A stretch of 64,000 bases of DNA, from the NCBI RefSeq assembly GCF_004193775.1, contig NC_041002.1, forward strand, positions 18,533,535 through 18,597,534, in the 5' to 3' direction. This DNA comes from Glycine soja. Taxonomy: Eukaryota; Streptophyta; Magnoliopsida; Fabales; Fabaceae. The stretch's first letter is position 1. Each line of letters begins with the position of its first letter. Positions 1 through 11,410 of this stretch are shown one piece after another. Below the pieces are notes generated by a model, which saw nothing but the letters and a program-made list of their open reading frames with translations, made no database searches and had not been told where the DNA came from. The translations under genes were made by a program, and so were the position numbers.

Positions 1-1056
1 AGCAGAGGTATGTTCACCTCTACTTTTCTAAAGGTCTCCAAGATCTCCTTTTCCGCTTCTTCCATCTTTTTGTTTGGAATTGCTCTAGGTGGGAATGGAA
101 GGGGGATAGGAGGTTGTTGTAGGTCAGAATTACTAGAAGAAGGTCCACCTGCATGAAAATTTTTGTTAGGAAGCTTTCTCTTTTGTGCAACTATCTCATC
201 CTCTTTTTTAGGTGTAGAATGAAAGCTTGACAGGTTCAGGTGCAGGTGCTGCTACTGGTGGAGGCACTTGAATTTGCGAAGGCAATTTGTCAGAATTTTG
301 GGACTGAGCTTGGTTCAACTGAGTAGCCATCTGCCCCATCTGATTTGTCAAACTCTGAATAGAGGCTCTTGTCTCTTTCTGAAATTGCATATTCTGGATG
401 GTCATTTCCCTCACTAACTCTTCTAAGGAAGGTTGAGGAGGAGCCTCAATTGTTGGTTGTCTTTGTTGTGATTGTTGCTGCTGTTGCTGTATTGGAGGAG
501 GAACATGTGGCTTGCTTGGACCAGCAACATTCTGGTAAGGAGGGACAGGCTGTTGTTGTTGTGGAGGACTTGTCCATCTTAGATTTGGATGATTCCTCCA
601 ACCTGGATTGTATCTGTTGCTTGAAAGGTCATAATTATTCTGCTATTGTTGGTTTTGCTGCTGAGGAGGTCTATTATAAATGTTTGCAGCATAAGCTTCA
701 GGTTGCTCATTGACTCCAAATTGCTGCAAAGAAGGACAGAGATCTGTATGGTGATCTGCAGAAGAACATAGACCACAAACTCTTGCAATAGGTGTAGATT
801 TCTAATTCATGGCAAGCTAGGTTACTAGGTTGACCAAGGCATCAAGTTTTCCTTCAAGCTTTTTATTTTCAATAGATGAAGATGAATCCATGGCCACCTC
901 ATGGACTCCTCTAAGAACAATAGCATTATTTCTTGCACTTAATTGTTGGGAGTTGGAAGCCATCTTCTCAATCAAATTCCTAGCTTCTGCAAGGGTCATA
1001 TCACCAAGAGCTCCACCACTGGCAGCATCAATCATACTCCGCTCCATGTTGCTAAG
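1..1056 (-). pseudogene. Ty3 gag, C-terminal part, broken
   Basis: Nucleocapsid half of a retrotransposon gag, continuing the N-terminal half at 6430-7145. Reading leftwards it holds a helical stretch (SMIDAASGGALGDMT), a CCHC zinc knuckle written VCGLCSSADHHTDLC (C-X2-C-X4-H-X4-C) near 735-780, then a Gln/Pro-rich linker and a segment with PLPFPPRAIPNKK near the left edge that typically precedes the protease. In-frame TAG codons near 815 and 640 and a frameshift near 210-225 split it into several short reading frames. It would have packaged element RNA in cytoplasmic particles; this copy cannot make a full product. Confidence 0.75.
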
Positions 1057-1955
1057 TGATGGAAGCTTACTTGTGGAGCTTCTATGGAGGCTGGATCTTT
1101 GAGCTTCAATGAGGTCCTTCAATGGTGATTTTTCACCATGGAGATGCAGCGGAAGGCAAAGGAGAAGAGGAGAGGGGAGGCACCATCCACTAGGGAATAA
1201 GCCAAGGAAGAAGGAGTTTCACCACCAAGAATTGCCATGGATAAGAAGCTTGAAGAGGATGCTTTAATGGAGGAAAAGAAAGAGAGAAGGGGGGAGCACG
1301 AAATTGAAGGAATAAATGAGGGAAAGAAGTGGAACTTTGAAGTGTATCTCATAAGACTTTCATTCATCAAAGTTATAACAAGTGTTACACATGCTTCTAT
1401 TTATAGACTAGGTAGCTTCCTTGAGAAGCTTTCTTGAGAAAACTTCCTTGAGAAGCTTCTTTGAGAAAACTTCCTTGAGAAGCTAGAGCTTAGCTACACA
1501 CACCCCTCTCATAACTAAGCTCACCTCCTTGAGAAGCTTCCTTAAGAAGATTCCTAAAGAAGCTAGAGCTTAGCTACACATACCTCTCTAATAGCTAAGC
1601 TCACCTCCTTGAGATGAGAAGCTAGAACTTAGCTACACACTCCCTATAATAGCTAAGCTCACCCCCATGACAAAAAACATGAAAATACAAAAAAAAAAGT
1701 CCTTACTACAAAGACTACTCAAAATGCCCCGAAATACAAGGCTAAAACCCGATACTACTAGAATGGCCAAAATACAAGGCCCAAACGAAGGAAAAACTTA
1801 TTCTAATATTTACAAAGATAAGCGTGCTCATACTTAGCCCATGGGCTCGAAATCTACCCTAAGGCTCATGAGAACCCTAGGGCCTTCCCTTGGATCTCTA
1901 GCCCAATCTACTTGGAGTCTTCTACCCAATGCCCTTGCGGGATAGGATTGCATCA
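1057..1955 (-). repeat. 3' LTR of nested element
   Basis: 899 bp. It matches 5504-6429 throughout except for small substitutions and a missing repeat of about 27 bp in the run of TTGAGAAGCTT-type direct repeats. The same family occurs as a solo LTR at 41453-42361. Confidence 0.92.
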
Positions 1956-3631
1956 TTCCCTCCACCTTGGAAAGGATTCGACCTCAAATCCCGAGGTTCT
2001 TCATACTCTGGGCTCCTTCCCTCAACACCTGTAAAAAGAACAAAAACATATGTATTAGTGGTGTTTGGTATGTTGAAGTAAGGTAAGGTCTGAAAACCCA
2101 TTTCCTGGGCATCTTCCAATGAAGGAACATGGTTTCTCTCCAACTCAATGAGTGGTGCTACAAGTATAGAAAAATATGGGACAAACCTTTTGTAAAAGTT
2201 TGTTAAGTCATGGAAGCCCCAAATTTTTCTTATGCTTGGTGGAGTGGGCCACTCAGGAATGACCTTTATTCTCTTAGGGTTCATGGGAACCCCTTGATCA
2301 CTATTTGAAAAATTAAGAAAAGTAACGCAATAAAACATACCTTTTTCTGTATTTTCATATTGATTATTCCTACCAAAAAGTATGACAAACCTAAGGTGTC
2401 CCATATGAGTACCTAAGTTTGTATTGAAACTAAAAATAAGAACAAACCTACCTAATGGGTCCCTATGTACACACACCATGAAGATGTTAGGTGTACGAGT
2501 GATTTTACAAAAGAGGGTTGCACCACTCAAAACATTCATCATACCACCTATTTTAGGGACTTGGTGTCTAATAATACCTATTTTGGGCACCAACAAAGCA
2601 CAAGGATTTAAGCTCTTGCGAACAAAACCCTCATCCAACAACTTCTTTACTTGAGGAATAAACTCAAGCCCAAGAGGTATGGAAATGCTAGCAAGTGCCT
2701 TTTTACAAAAGAGAAAATGTGGAGGTTGTCTAAGAGGGAAAGTTTCTTTAATGTTTGTCTTTATTGTAAAATGAGTTTCCTTCTTAGCTAAACTCTTGGA
2801 GGAGACACTTACCTCCTTACACTTCTCTTTAACCACTAATGGTTGTCCTTCTTCTTGGGGGTAGATTTCTTCACTAGATTCTTCCCCTTTTGCTTTTTCA
2901 CTTTCACTAGAGGAAGGTGAAGTAGTAGCCTCATCTTGGCTACTATAAATGTCTTGGCCCCTCATAATCATGGTTTTTGTGATGGGGCATTGAGAAGTAA
3001 TGTGTCCTCTTCCAAGACATTTAAAGCACTTTATAGAACTAGTTTTCTCTTGCATACTAGCCTTAGGGGCTTGCTTTTCTATTGTCTTCCCCTTATCATC
3101 TTTGGGCTTAGAAGGTGTCACCCCTAAGATGCCTTGACCTTGGTCTTTCTTTGGATAAGAGTGAGAGCCATAAGATTTTGAAGTAGACTTCTTTTTAAGT
3201 TGTTGCTCTACCCTTATTTCCCAATCTAAGTTAAGCTCTACATTGTCCTTCCCATTGAAGTATGAGAATTTAATGTTAGTCTCTTGAGGCTTTCTTTCCT
3301 TTTCTCTTCTATGGGAGTGAGGTCTAAGATGTGACCTATGCCTTCTTTCGTAATAGTCACGAAGTTCTTCACTTAGGCTTTTGCAAGAGTTATGACTACT
3401 ATAGGAGGCATGTTTTTCTCTTTTCATTTCTTTCATTATTTTTCTTCTTTCTTCCTCTCTTATTTTCTTTCTTTCATCTTGACTTATTTCTTCCACTCTT
3501 TTTTTTCCTTTTTCTTTTCTCTCTTGTTTTTCTTTCCATAACTTGAGGGAACTCAACTCATCTAAGATTCTAGATAAAGTGTCTTTATGACTAGTACCCT
3601 TGCCATTAACACTAGATGAATGATGACTCAT
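1956..3631 (-). pseudogene. Gag-like ORF with truncated reverse transcriptase
   Basis: An open frame starting at 3631 encodes a Ser start, a long Lys/Glu-rich helical stretch (about residues 30-75), a His/Arg-rich segment, then a CCHC zinc knuckle KCFKCLGRGHITSQC at residues 201-215. After an acidic linker come only fragments of a Ty3 polymerase: a piece like the reverse transcriptase start (FVRKSLNPCALLVPK) and one like the thumb/RNase H junction (IPEWPTPPSI, FYKRFVPYFS). No YVDD box, RNase H or integrase is present. The frame reads into the LTR at 1955 and stops at 1922. Gag-type RNA binding is likely; polymerase function is lost. Confidence 0.75.
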
Positions 3632-5488
3632 GTTGGTTCCTAAGTTGTGGTTCTTTCTTGTTGGAGGTTTGAAAACAAAAGGTAAAAGAAACTATGGTTG
3701 AAACTAGTCAAATAAACACTAAAAGAGGTGTGAAAGATAAGGTAAAAAAACTAATTGGTAAAAGGAAAGCTATCTAGGCGGTTTGACAATGGAAGGTAAA
3801 GGAAATAAGCTATGAAAGTAAGTAAGAAATGTAAAACTAGGCGAATCCTAAGAGTGTTTGGATGACCACATTCAAGGTTCCCAACAAAACACTCACTGTC
3901 CTAAGGAAAAATTGCCTAAAATTATTACACACAAATGGAAGTTTGGTAACCTATTGGAGGCTCCCAACACACTTCCAATGAAAGGCCTTTTTGTTACAAA
4001 ACTTGAAAGCAATGAAGGTAAGTAAATTGCAAATTACAAAATGGTCCTCAATTTTGGTGGTTGTTCTCTCTTTGGTGATTCACTCAATTTGGAGTGCTTC
4101 TTAGTCCAATAGCTCTTAAGGTGGTTGGCCCCTTGCTTCTTGACTCAAATTCTTCAAGGGATGACACCAATCCTCCTTCCAATTCCCTATATGGCAACCC
4201 ACAAACAAGGAAACAAAGAGACAAGCAATAACCAAAGATAAAAAAAAAATGAAATGAAAGCTAAACCAATGGAGTTTTAACAAGACAATTTTTCAAGGAT
4301 TATTCAACAATTAAAGCAATGAAAAGGACATAGAAGCAAGCTAGGACTCAAAGAGAAACTTAGAATGCCTCTAGAGTAGAGTAAAAAAACTGAAAAAAAA
4401 AGACTCAACAAACCTCTAGCTTTGGCACTTGTCTTCACACTAATTTTCAATTGAAATTTCCAATTATAGAATAAATTTTGAGCCAAAACAACAAGCACCC
4501 TTCCCTTTCACCTTTTTTTTCTGGATACTGATTTTCCTGCCAACTTGTGCGATTTTTCGTATTTTTTCCTTTTATCCAAATCACTTGTTTCTTTTTTTAT
4601 AACTTTTTTCCAGATGTCTAGAAAATTCAGTAAAAATTTCAGCTCAAAATTCGAAGTAACCAATTCTCAGTAATTTTTACAAGTTTGTATGTCCAAGCTG
4701 CCAGCACCAGCGATTTGTTTCTTTAAGCATGGTATATTGATTGCCTTGGGCTTACTTTCAACCTTCCTATGTATGTTGAACTCACTAGGATTGTTTACCA
4801 CAGTTTTAGGAGTTCAATATTCACTTAGGATCAACATTTCATCCAGCAATTCAATCACCAAAACTCAAATTCACAATAGACACAATCATAAGGAAACCTA
4901 AAAGTTCAAGAAAAAGGTTCACAATCAAAGACTCTCTAAGAATTTTGCATGAACATGTTAAGGACTAATTAACATGAAAGATTTGACTCAAATCAAATAA
5001 TAGGCTAAAAGAATTTCAGACACTCATGAACAAATGAGTTAGACAAAGAAACAAGAAAATAAAATTCAGCACAACATAAGAAATCTTATGTGACAAGTTT
5101 CATGACTAGACATGACTTCTATGACAAAACTACAATAGGTGAACAAGTCACTCTAGATTTTTGAGGTTTTCTTCTACTTTAATATTTTTTTAAGAATTTT
5201 ATGGTTTAGGTTTCAGCCACAAAAAATAACAAGACAAAACTCAAAGGAACCTAAACTCAACACAATTCATGGTTCAAGAACAAGAACAAGAAATTTGAAC
5301 CATAGAAAATCAAATCTAACTTCTATAGCAAGTTTAATCGGTGCAAATTCTAAAGAATCATGTTAACAACATTTAGAACAAGACATGTGAGGAGATACAT
5401 GGAGAAAAATGAAGAAAAAAACAATGGAAGAGAAGGTAAAGCAAAAAAATTAATGGAGGTTTAAAGAGCACCTACTTGAAGCTCTTGT
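3632..5488 (-). other. Leader of nested element, no coding seen
   Basis: About 1.86 kb between the gag-like ORF and the primer site. It is AT-rich with many stops on both strands and no recognisable domain. Such a long untranslated leader is common in plant Ty3 elements. Confidence 0.55.
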
Positions 5489-5501
5489 GCTCTGATTACC
5501 A
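5489..5501 (-). other. Primer-binding site (initiator tRNA-Met type)
   Basis: On the minus strand, directly inside the 5' LTR, the sequence is TGGTAATCAGAGC. This is the initiator-Met primer site TGGTATCAGAGC with one extra A, so it fits but is imperfect. Confidence 0.6.
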
Positions 5502-5503
5502 CT

Positions 5504-6429
5504 TGATGGAAGCTTGCTTGTGGAGCTTCTATGGAGGCTGGATCTTTGAGCTTCAATGAGGTCCTTCAATGGTGATTTTTCACCATGGAGATGCAGCGGA
5601 AGGCAAAGGAGAAGAGGAGAGGGGAGGCACCATCCACTAGGGAATAAGCCAAGGAAGAAGGAGCTTCACCACCAAGAATTGCCTTGGATAAGAAGCTTGA
5701 AGAGGATGCTTTAATGGAGGAAAAGAAAGAGAGAAGGGGGGAGCACGAAATTGAAGGAATGAAAGAGGGAAAGAAGTGGAACTTTGAAGTGTATCTCATA
5801 AGACTTTCATTCATCAAAGTTACAACAAGTGTTACACATGCTTCTATTTATAGACTAGGTAGCTTCCTTGAGAAGCTTTCTTGAGAAAACTTCCTTGAGA
5901 AGCTTTCTTGAGAAAACTTCCTTGAGAAGCTTCTTTGAGAAAACTTCCTTGAGAAGCTAGAGCTTAGCTACACACACCCCTCTCATAACTAAGCTCACCT
6001 CCTTGAGAAGCTTCCTTAAGAAGATTCCTAAAGAAGCTAGAGCTTAGCTACACATACCTCTCTAATAGCTAAGCTCACCTCCTTGAGATGAGAAGCTAGA
6101 ACTTAGCTACACACCCCCTATAATAGCTAAGCTCACCCCCATGACAAAAAACATGAAAATACAAAAAAAAAAATCCTTACTACAAAGACTACTCAAAATG
6201 CCCCGAAATACAAGGCTAAAACCCTATACTACTAGAATGGCCAAAATACAAGGCCCAAACGAAGGAAAAACCTATTCTAATATTTACAAAGATAAGCGTG
6301 CTCATACTTAGCCCATGGGCTCGAAATCTACCCTAAGGCTCATGAGAACCCTAGGGCCTTCCCTTGGATCTCTAGCCCAATCTACTTGGAGTCTTCTACC
6401 CAATGCCCTTGCGGGATAGGATTGCATCA
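5504..6429 (-). repeat. 5' LTR of nested element
   Basis: 926 bp, TG...CA ends, adjacent to CTAAG at 6430-6434. It carries one more copy of a repeat of about 27 bp (CTTGAGAAGCTTTCTTGAGA type) than the partner LTR. Confidence 0.92.
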
Positions 6430-7145
6430 CTAAGTCCCTCATAGAAATATTGAAGAAGGAGTTGCTCAGAAATCTGGTGGTGAGGACAACTTGCACACAA
6501 TTTCTTGAATCTTTCCCAGTACTCATACAAGCTTTCTCCACTAAGTTGCCTGATGCCTGAAATGTCTTTTCTAATGGTAGTGGTCCTAGATGCAGGGAAG
6601 AATTTCTCCAAGAACACCCTCTTAAGGTCATCCCAACTGAAAATGGACCTGGGAGCAAGGTAGTATAGCCAATCTTTTGCCACTCCCTCCAGAGAATAAG
6701 GAAAAGCCTTTAGAAAGATATGATCTTCTTGGACATCAGGGGGCTTCATGGTGGAACAAACAATATGGAACTCCTTAAGATGCTTATGAGGATCTTCACC
6801 TACAAGACCATGAAACTTGGGCAGCAAATGTATTAGTCCAGTCTTGAGAGCATATGGAACACCCTCATCAAGATATTGAATGCACAAGCTTTCGTAAGTG
6901 AAATCAGGTGCAGCCATCTCCCTATGAGTCCTTTCATGAGGTGGAAGTTGAGCCGTGTTCTTAGTATAAAAATTAGTAGTGGAATGTTCAAAATCAGAAT
7001 ATTCAGAATCACCATCAACAGAATGCTCAAAATGCTCAAAATGCAAAGAATGACCAAGATGCACACTATGCCTAACTAATCTATGAAAGGTTCTATCTAT
7101 TTTAGGATCAAAGGGTTGTAAATCACCTGGATTGCCCCTAGTCAT
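6430..7145 (-). pseudogene. Ty3 gag, N-terminal half
   Basis: Starts at ATG 7145 (MTRGNPGDLQPFDP). It encodes a retrotransposon gag domain with recognisable family pieces: FHGLVGEDPHKHLKEFH, GVAKDWLYYLAPRSI, DDLKRVFLEKFFPASR and ESLYEYWERFKKLCASCPHH. These match the plant Retrotrans_gag capsid region in order and spacing. The frame is open until the nested LTR at 6429, where the last residues are LTR-encoded; the true continuation is at 1056. Capsid assembly would be its role. Confidence 0.85.
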
Positions 7146-7838
7146 GCACTATATGCAACAAATAATGTGTTTCTCAACAAGCACCTAGCAAGGGGGTAAA
7201 ACTACATCTATACCAAACAATATCAAAATGAGCTGAAATTTTGTGAGGAACACCCTAAAATCATGAAAAGATAGCACAAAAATTCAAAGTCTAACTATGA
7301 AAACTATCTAAGCAAAGTTTAGAAAAATAAGACAATAATACTTAAAAAAAAACTTAGTAAACGGTTGATTTTTGGAGTTTGGGAGTCCCCAACCGGCTTC
7401 AGCAGGTTGCCACAGTATGAGAAATTTTTTTTCTACCCCAAATGCATATATAATAATAGTTATTTTGATACCCGGAGCAAAATTTATGACCGTTTTAAGT
7501 TTTGCTAAAAACAAGTTCCAAAAATTTTTGTCTCTCTCAAATAATGTCACACCAAGTGCTCCTGGTATTTTTCACACAAAATATGGATCAAAAGAAGCTA
7601 CCACACAAAAATTCAGCCAAAAATAACAACTCTAACTATCAAAAGAAAAATCATTAATTAAATTTCAAAATCTGTCGCTAATCATTGTTTAGCACTGTTC
7701 ACAACAAAACAAAAGGCTGAATCAGTCGTTGAATCGTCGCTAAAACAGTCACTAAACAGGGAATGCAACTGAAATGCAAAACAGAACGCTACACAAAATA
7801 AGATAACTAAACACTATTATGAACCTTTGGCCCACTGT
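7146..7838 (-). other. Leader between primer site and gag
   Basis: About 690 bp with no conserved ORF on either strand. It sits where the untranslated leader of the outer Ty3 element belongs. Confidence 0.6.
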
Positions 7839-7856
7839 TCCCCAGCAACAGCGCCA
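7839..7856 (-). other. Primer-binding site (tRNA-Asp type)
   Basis: On the minus strand it reads TGGCGCTGTTGCTGGGGA, close to the complement of the plant tRNA-Asp 3' end (TGGCGCCGTTGCCGGGGA). It lies 4 bp inside the LTR end at 7861, the expected place for a minus-strand element. Confidence 0.85.
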
Positions 7857-7860
7857 AATT

Positions 7861-9105
7861 TGATCGAGGCCATACCCGAATCAAATAAACATTAAAAATG
7901 AAGTATCTAGGAAGTGATCCTAGGTCGTTTCCCAATGAGTAATGGTCAACCAAACGTTCATAATAGATAGTAATAAAACAGTAACGAATTGGGGGGGTTG
8001 TTTATTTTTGTAAATTAAACAGCAAGTAAATTTGAATTAGAAAATATCAGAATTAAAACACGTTGTTTCCCCTTGATTCACAAGCAAGTCTCTTATCCTA
8101 GGTTACGAGGAGTTATCCTTTATCAGTTCAACCACTTAATCCAACCCTAAATTAAATTACTAAGCAAAATTTAACATAAGACATTCATTATGTGATTAAG
8201 CAAGTCTCTTATCCTAGGTTACGAGGATTTATCCTTTATCAGTTCAACCACTTAATCCAACCCTAAATTAAATTACTAAGCAAAATTTAACATAAGGCAT
8301 TCATTATGTGATTAAGCAACACATACACCAATTAATCATGAACGAAACTGATCATTAAGCATGAACGTAAATTAAGCGCAGAGACAATTAATCAAGCACT
8401 AAGCATGCATGGATTAATAGCAATAAATACAGAGTAATTGGTGAAGAGGAAAAATTGATCAGAATTCAATAGTAATAATAAAACCTCAAAGAGAGTTGTG
8501 CTTGATCCTCAAGAGAAAACAACGTTGGAGACTTAGCCTTCCATTAATCAATAGAAAACGAAATTGTAGTAGAAAACGAAGAAAACTAGAGTTATTCTCC
8601 AAAATGAAAAAAAACTAAAAGCAAAAGAGAGATAGAGCCTCAAACTAGAACCTTGATGCTGTTATATAGTTCTCAGCCCCAAAGCTTACAAATCTGTTTT
8701 AAGTCCAATCCCATAAATAAAATAAAAGATAAGATAAGATAAGACAAAATCTAGATGAAATAATATCTAGATAAGATAAGATAAGATCTAGATAAAATAA
8801 TATTTAGATGAGATAAAATCTAGATATGATAAGATAAAATCTAGATGAAATAATACCTAGATGAGATAAAATCTAGATAAGATAAGATTTGGTAGAATAA
8901 ATTTGTCTGCTCTCTTCAAGTCCAAGCCCAATTTCGGATTCAAGTCCAATTGCTTATAATTATCTTGAAATTAAATTAAAAACACAAAATTAATCCAGTA
9001 GGCCCGAATGATAAAACTGCATAATTAATTTGATAATTAAGGCTAATCAGTAATTAAAATGGTGACAAAAAGGGTTAAGAAATATGAGAAAATGATGACA
9101 CATCA
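7861..9105 (-). repeat. 5' LTR of outer Ty3 element
   Basis: 1245 bp from TGATCGAGGCC to GACACATCA. A related LTR (TGATCGAGGTC to GGCACATCA) lies at 54736-55869, which fixes both ends. It contains a 116-bp tandem duplication (8082-8313) and a GATA/TAGAT-rich low-complexity stretch at about 8725-8892. Confidence 0.85.
8082..8313. repeat. 116-bp tandem duplication inside LTR
   Basis: The block starting AAGCAAGTCTCTTATCC at 8082 recurs at 8198 with one or two changes. The related LTR at 54736-55869 has only one copy, so the duplication is specific to this lineage or copy. Confidence 0.85.
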
Positions 9106-9123
9106 ATAAGTCTACAATGTCTT

Positions 9124-10741
9124 TGTCACACCCTAATTTCGTCCGGGGATTATTACTTGATGATATGCAACCTTTGATCGGCCGCTTTGGGATACTTGGC
9201 ATCCTTTGTTTCACAATATGTGAAGTCCCGAGACATGCCGGAAATCAAAAGGAAGCAGGCTTACGCGATCCGTGAAATTCCGTAATGTGGCGGAAACCAA
9301 AAGGAGGTGTTTTTGCGCAATCCGTGAGTTTCCGTAACTTCTTCAAAAGCTAAAAAAGAGTAAATAAGTGATCCGTGAGGATTCGTAACCTTACGGAAAG
9401 AAAATAGGTGTCGTTATGAAATTCGTAAAGTTTCGTAACGTTACGGAAAAAGAATTACCAAAAAAAGTAAAAGGGGTGTATTTAGTAAAAAGGGGGGTAC
9501 AAATAGCAATCAGGCCCACTTGGGCCTTCTAGTTTCTTCCTCCAGAAGGCGGTTGCTTCTGGAGGAAGCAACCTTGCTCGCCTGGGCGAGCTGGGTGGCA
9601 AGCTCCTCGCCTATTTTGCTATGAATAGGGAAAGGAGTGAAGAGGAAAGGGGTTCAGCCTTCTTGGCACTTCTTATTCTCTCGAAATTGCTGAGGAAAAT
9701 TGTTTTCGTGAAGAAAATCCAAGCCGAGGCGCTTCCGTAATGTTTCCATGAGTAATTACGCGAAGATTTTCAACCGTTCTTCGACATTCATCGTTCGTTC
9801 TTCGTTTTCTTCAGTCTTCAACTGGTAAGTACCTCAAACCGAGCTTTTCAATTCATTCTATGTACCCGTGGTGGTTCCCATTTTGTTTCATGTATTTTTA
9901 TTCTCATTTTCATTTACTTTCTGTACCCCCTTTTGACATGCTTCAGTCATTTATTTAAGTCATTTCTCGCCTAATCAAAAAATAAAATAAATTTCCACCG
10001 ATCATTTGATTTGTAATATCCGTTAATTTCAGTCAAAATGAATTCCGACCGTTCGGTCGTGCCGTAACCACGTTGGAAATAAAAAAAGAGGCAAAATAAT
10101 AATATAATAATCAAAATACCTTTTAGTAAAATAAAGCGAAAGAATCAATCGGACGTTTTCTCTTTGAGATTTCTCATTCTTAATTGAATTGACTTATAAC
10201 TAAAGTGAAACTAAGGCTAAAATCAACTCGCCTAGTCAAGCTCGTCCACAAAAAAAAAGGGTCACATAATGGGGTTTGAAAGTTTATCATTTTAGTTTTC
10301 CTTATCAAGTAAATGGATCATTTTTAAGGTCCAACACCTTAAAAATGATCAGCTTTCAAGTAAAAAGAATCGCTTGATTCACCCTTAAGAAAGAACTACG
10401 TAGGTCTGATTTCCTCTTCGATGGAGGGTACGTAGGAGCAAAAGCCCCGCTTTTGTCGACCTCAAAAAAATAAAAAGAAATAAAAGGTAAGATAACACAA
10501 TTTCCACAATTCTAAAAAATGAGGCTGTTGTCCTTTGAGACAAACGTGAGAGGTGCTAATACCTTCCTCAAACGTAAATACAACTCCCGAACTTAGAATT
10601 TTCGTTTTGACCGGTTTCCTTCGGTTTTTCCGATGTTCTCCACAAATAAACGTTGGTGGCGACTCCGCGCATCTTTCCTCCTTTGGAAAGCGCACCCGTG
10701 AGCCTCGCCTCGCTCGCCCGCCAAAAGGGCATGTTGCGACA
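9124..10741 (+). repeat. LTR with U3 repeats and TGTC...GACA ends
   Basis: 1618 bp from TGTCACACCC to TTGCGACA. Its 5' end (CCTAATTTCGTCCGGGGA) is shared with 11411 and, reversed, with 47332 and 49619, which defines the family. It carries degenerate CCGTAA/TTACGG repeats at 9225-9450, the palindrome GCTCGCCTGGGCGAGC at 9576-9591 and a conserved block with GAACTACGTAGGTCTGA at 10393. The plus orientation follows from the purine tract before its partner LTR at 11411. Confidence 0.75.
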
Positions 10742-10744
10742 GTC

Positions 10745-11130
10745 TTCATTTACATTTCAAAGATTTCAATGTCTTCAGTCATTTACACTTTCAAAAGACT
10801 ACAATGTCTTCATTTACATTTCAAAGACTTCAATGTCTTCAGTCATTTACGCTTTCAAAAGACTACAATGTGTTCATTTACATTTCAAAGACTTCAATGT
10901 CTTCAGTCATTTACGCTTTCAAAAGATTTCAATGTCTTCATTTACATTTCAAAGACTTCAATGTCTTCAGTCATTTACGCTTTCAAAAGACTACAACGTC
11001 TTCATTTACATTTCAAAGACTTCAATGTCTTTAGTCATTTACGCTTTCAAAAGACTACAATGTCTTCATTTACATTTACAAGACTTCAATGTCTTTTATC
11101 TTTTACCCTTTATAAGGCTTCAACGTCTTT
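10745..11130 (+). repeat. 64-bp tandem repeat array
   Basis: The motif TTCATTTACATTTCAAAGA begins at 10745, 10809, 10873, 10937, 11001 and 11065, a strict 64-bp period. Each unit is two halves of about 32 bp, one with ACTACAATGTCTTCATTTAC and one with TTCAATGTCTTCAGTCATTT. Units decay after 11100 into shorter AATGTC repeats up to about 11280. The long open frames here (about 200 residues) are a by-product of the stop-poor unit. Confidence 0.93.
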
Positions 11131-11410
11131 TGTCATTCATAGGACTCAATGTCCTTGTCTTTGTGCTTCTTAGGACTCAATGTCCTCTATTTCTATTCTT
11201 TAAAAAAACATCAAATGTCTTCTGCTTTGTAGGACTTCAATGTCCTCCATTTTATGTTTTATAGGACTTCAATGTCCTTTTGATTACTAGTTTTTCTTCC
11301 TTGGTTTTCGCCAGTTGCCCGGTTGAATAGCAAGGTCGCTCGAACGAAATTAATGTCCTTATCTTTACTTCCCTTTTATTTCCAATAAAAGATAAGTAAA
11401 GAGGGGCAAC

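Larger units (their letters stand above)
1057..6429 (-). mobile_element. Nested non-autonomous Ty3-like LTR element, TSD CTAAG
   Basis: Two LTRs of 899 bp (1057-1955) and 926 bp (5504-6429), both running TGATGGAAGC to TTGCATCA on the plus strand, are flanked by the same 5 bp, CTAAG, at 1052-1056 and 6430-6434. The element lies in the gag of another retrotransposon. On the minus strand the 5' LTR is 5504-6429, a primer site follows at 5489-5501, and a purine tract abuts the 3' LTR at about 1956-1966. The only coding capacity is a gag-like ORF with scraps of reverse transcriptase, so it probably depended on a relative. Confidence 0.93.
1..9105 (-). mobile_element. Ty3 LTR retrotransposon, 5' part, tRNA-Asp primed
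   Basis: Minus-strand element whose 5' LTR is 7861-9105, followed leftwards by a primer site, a leader of about 0.7 kb and gag. Gag is interrupted by the nested element at 1057-6429 and resumes at 1056, then runs off the left edge, so pol and the 3' LTR are outside the window. The tRNA-Asp-like primer site and gag style suggest the Tat/Athila branch of Ty3 elements (family knowledge). Stops and a frameshift in gag show the copy is dead. Confidence 0.8.

Noticed and set aside
1237..1437. 66-residue frames at 1237 and 5684, and the opposite 83-residue frames
   Set aside because: They lie wholly inside LTRs and recur in each LTR copy; no domain is present.
10553..11264. Frames of about 200 residues with repeated FTFQRLQCLQ units
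   Set aside because: The 64-bp unit is not a multiple of 3, so the 'protein' repeat shifts frame each unit; all three frames are open, which marks a stop-poor tandem repeat and not a gene.
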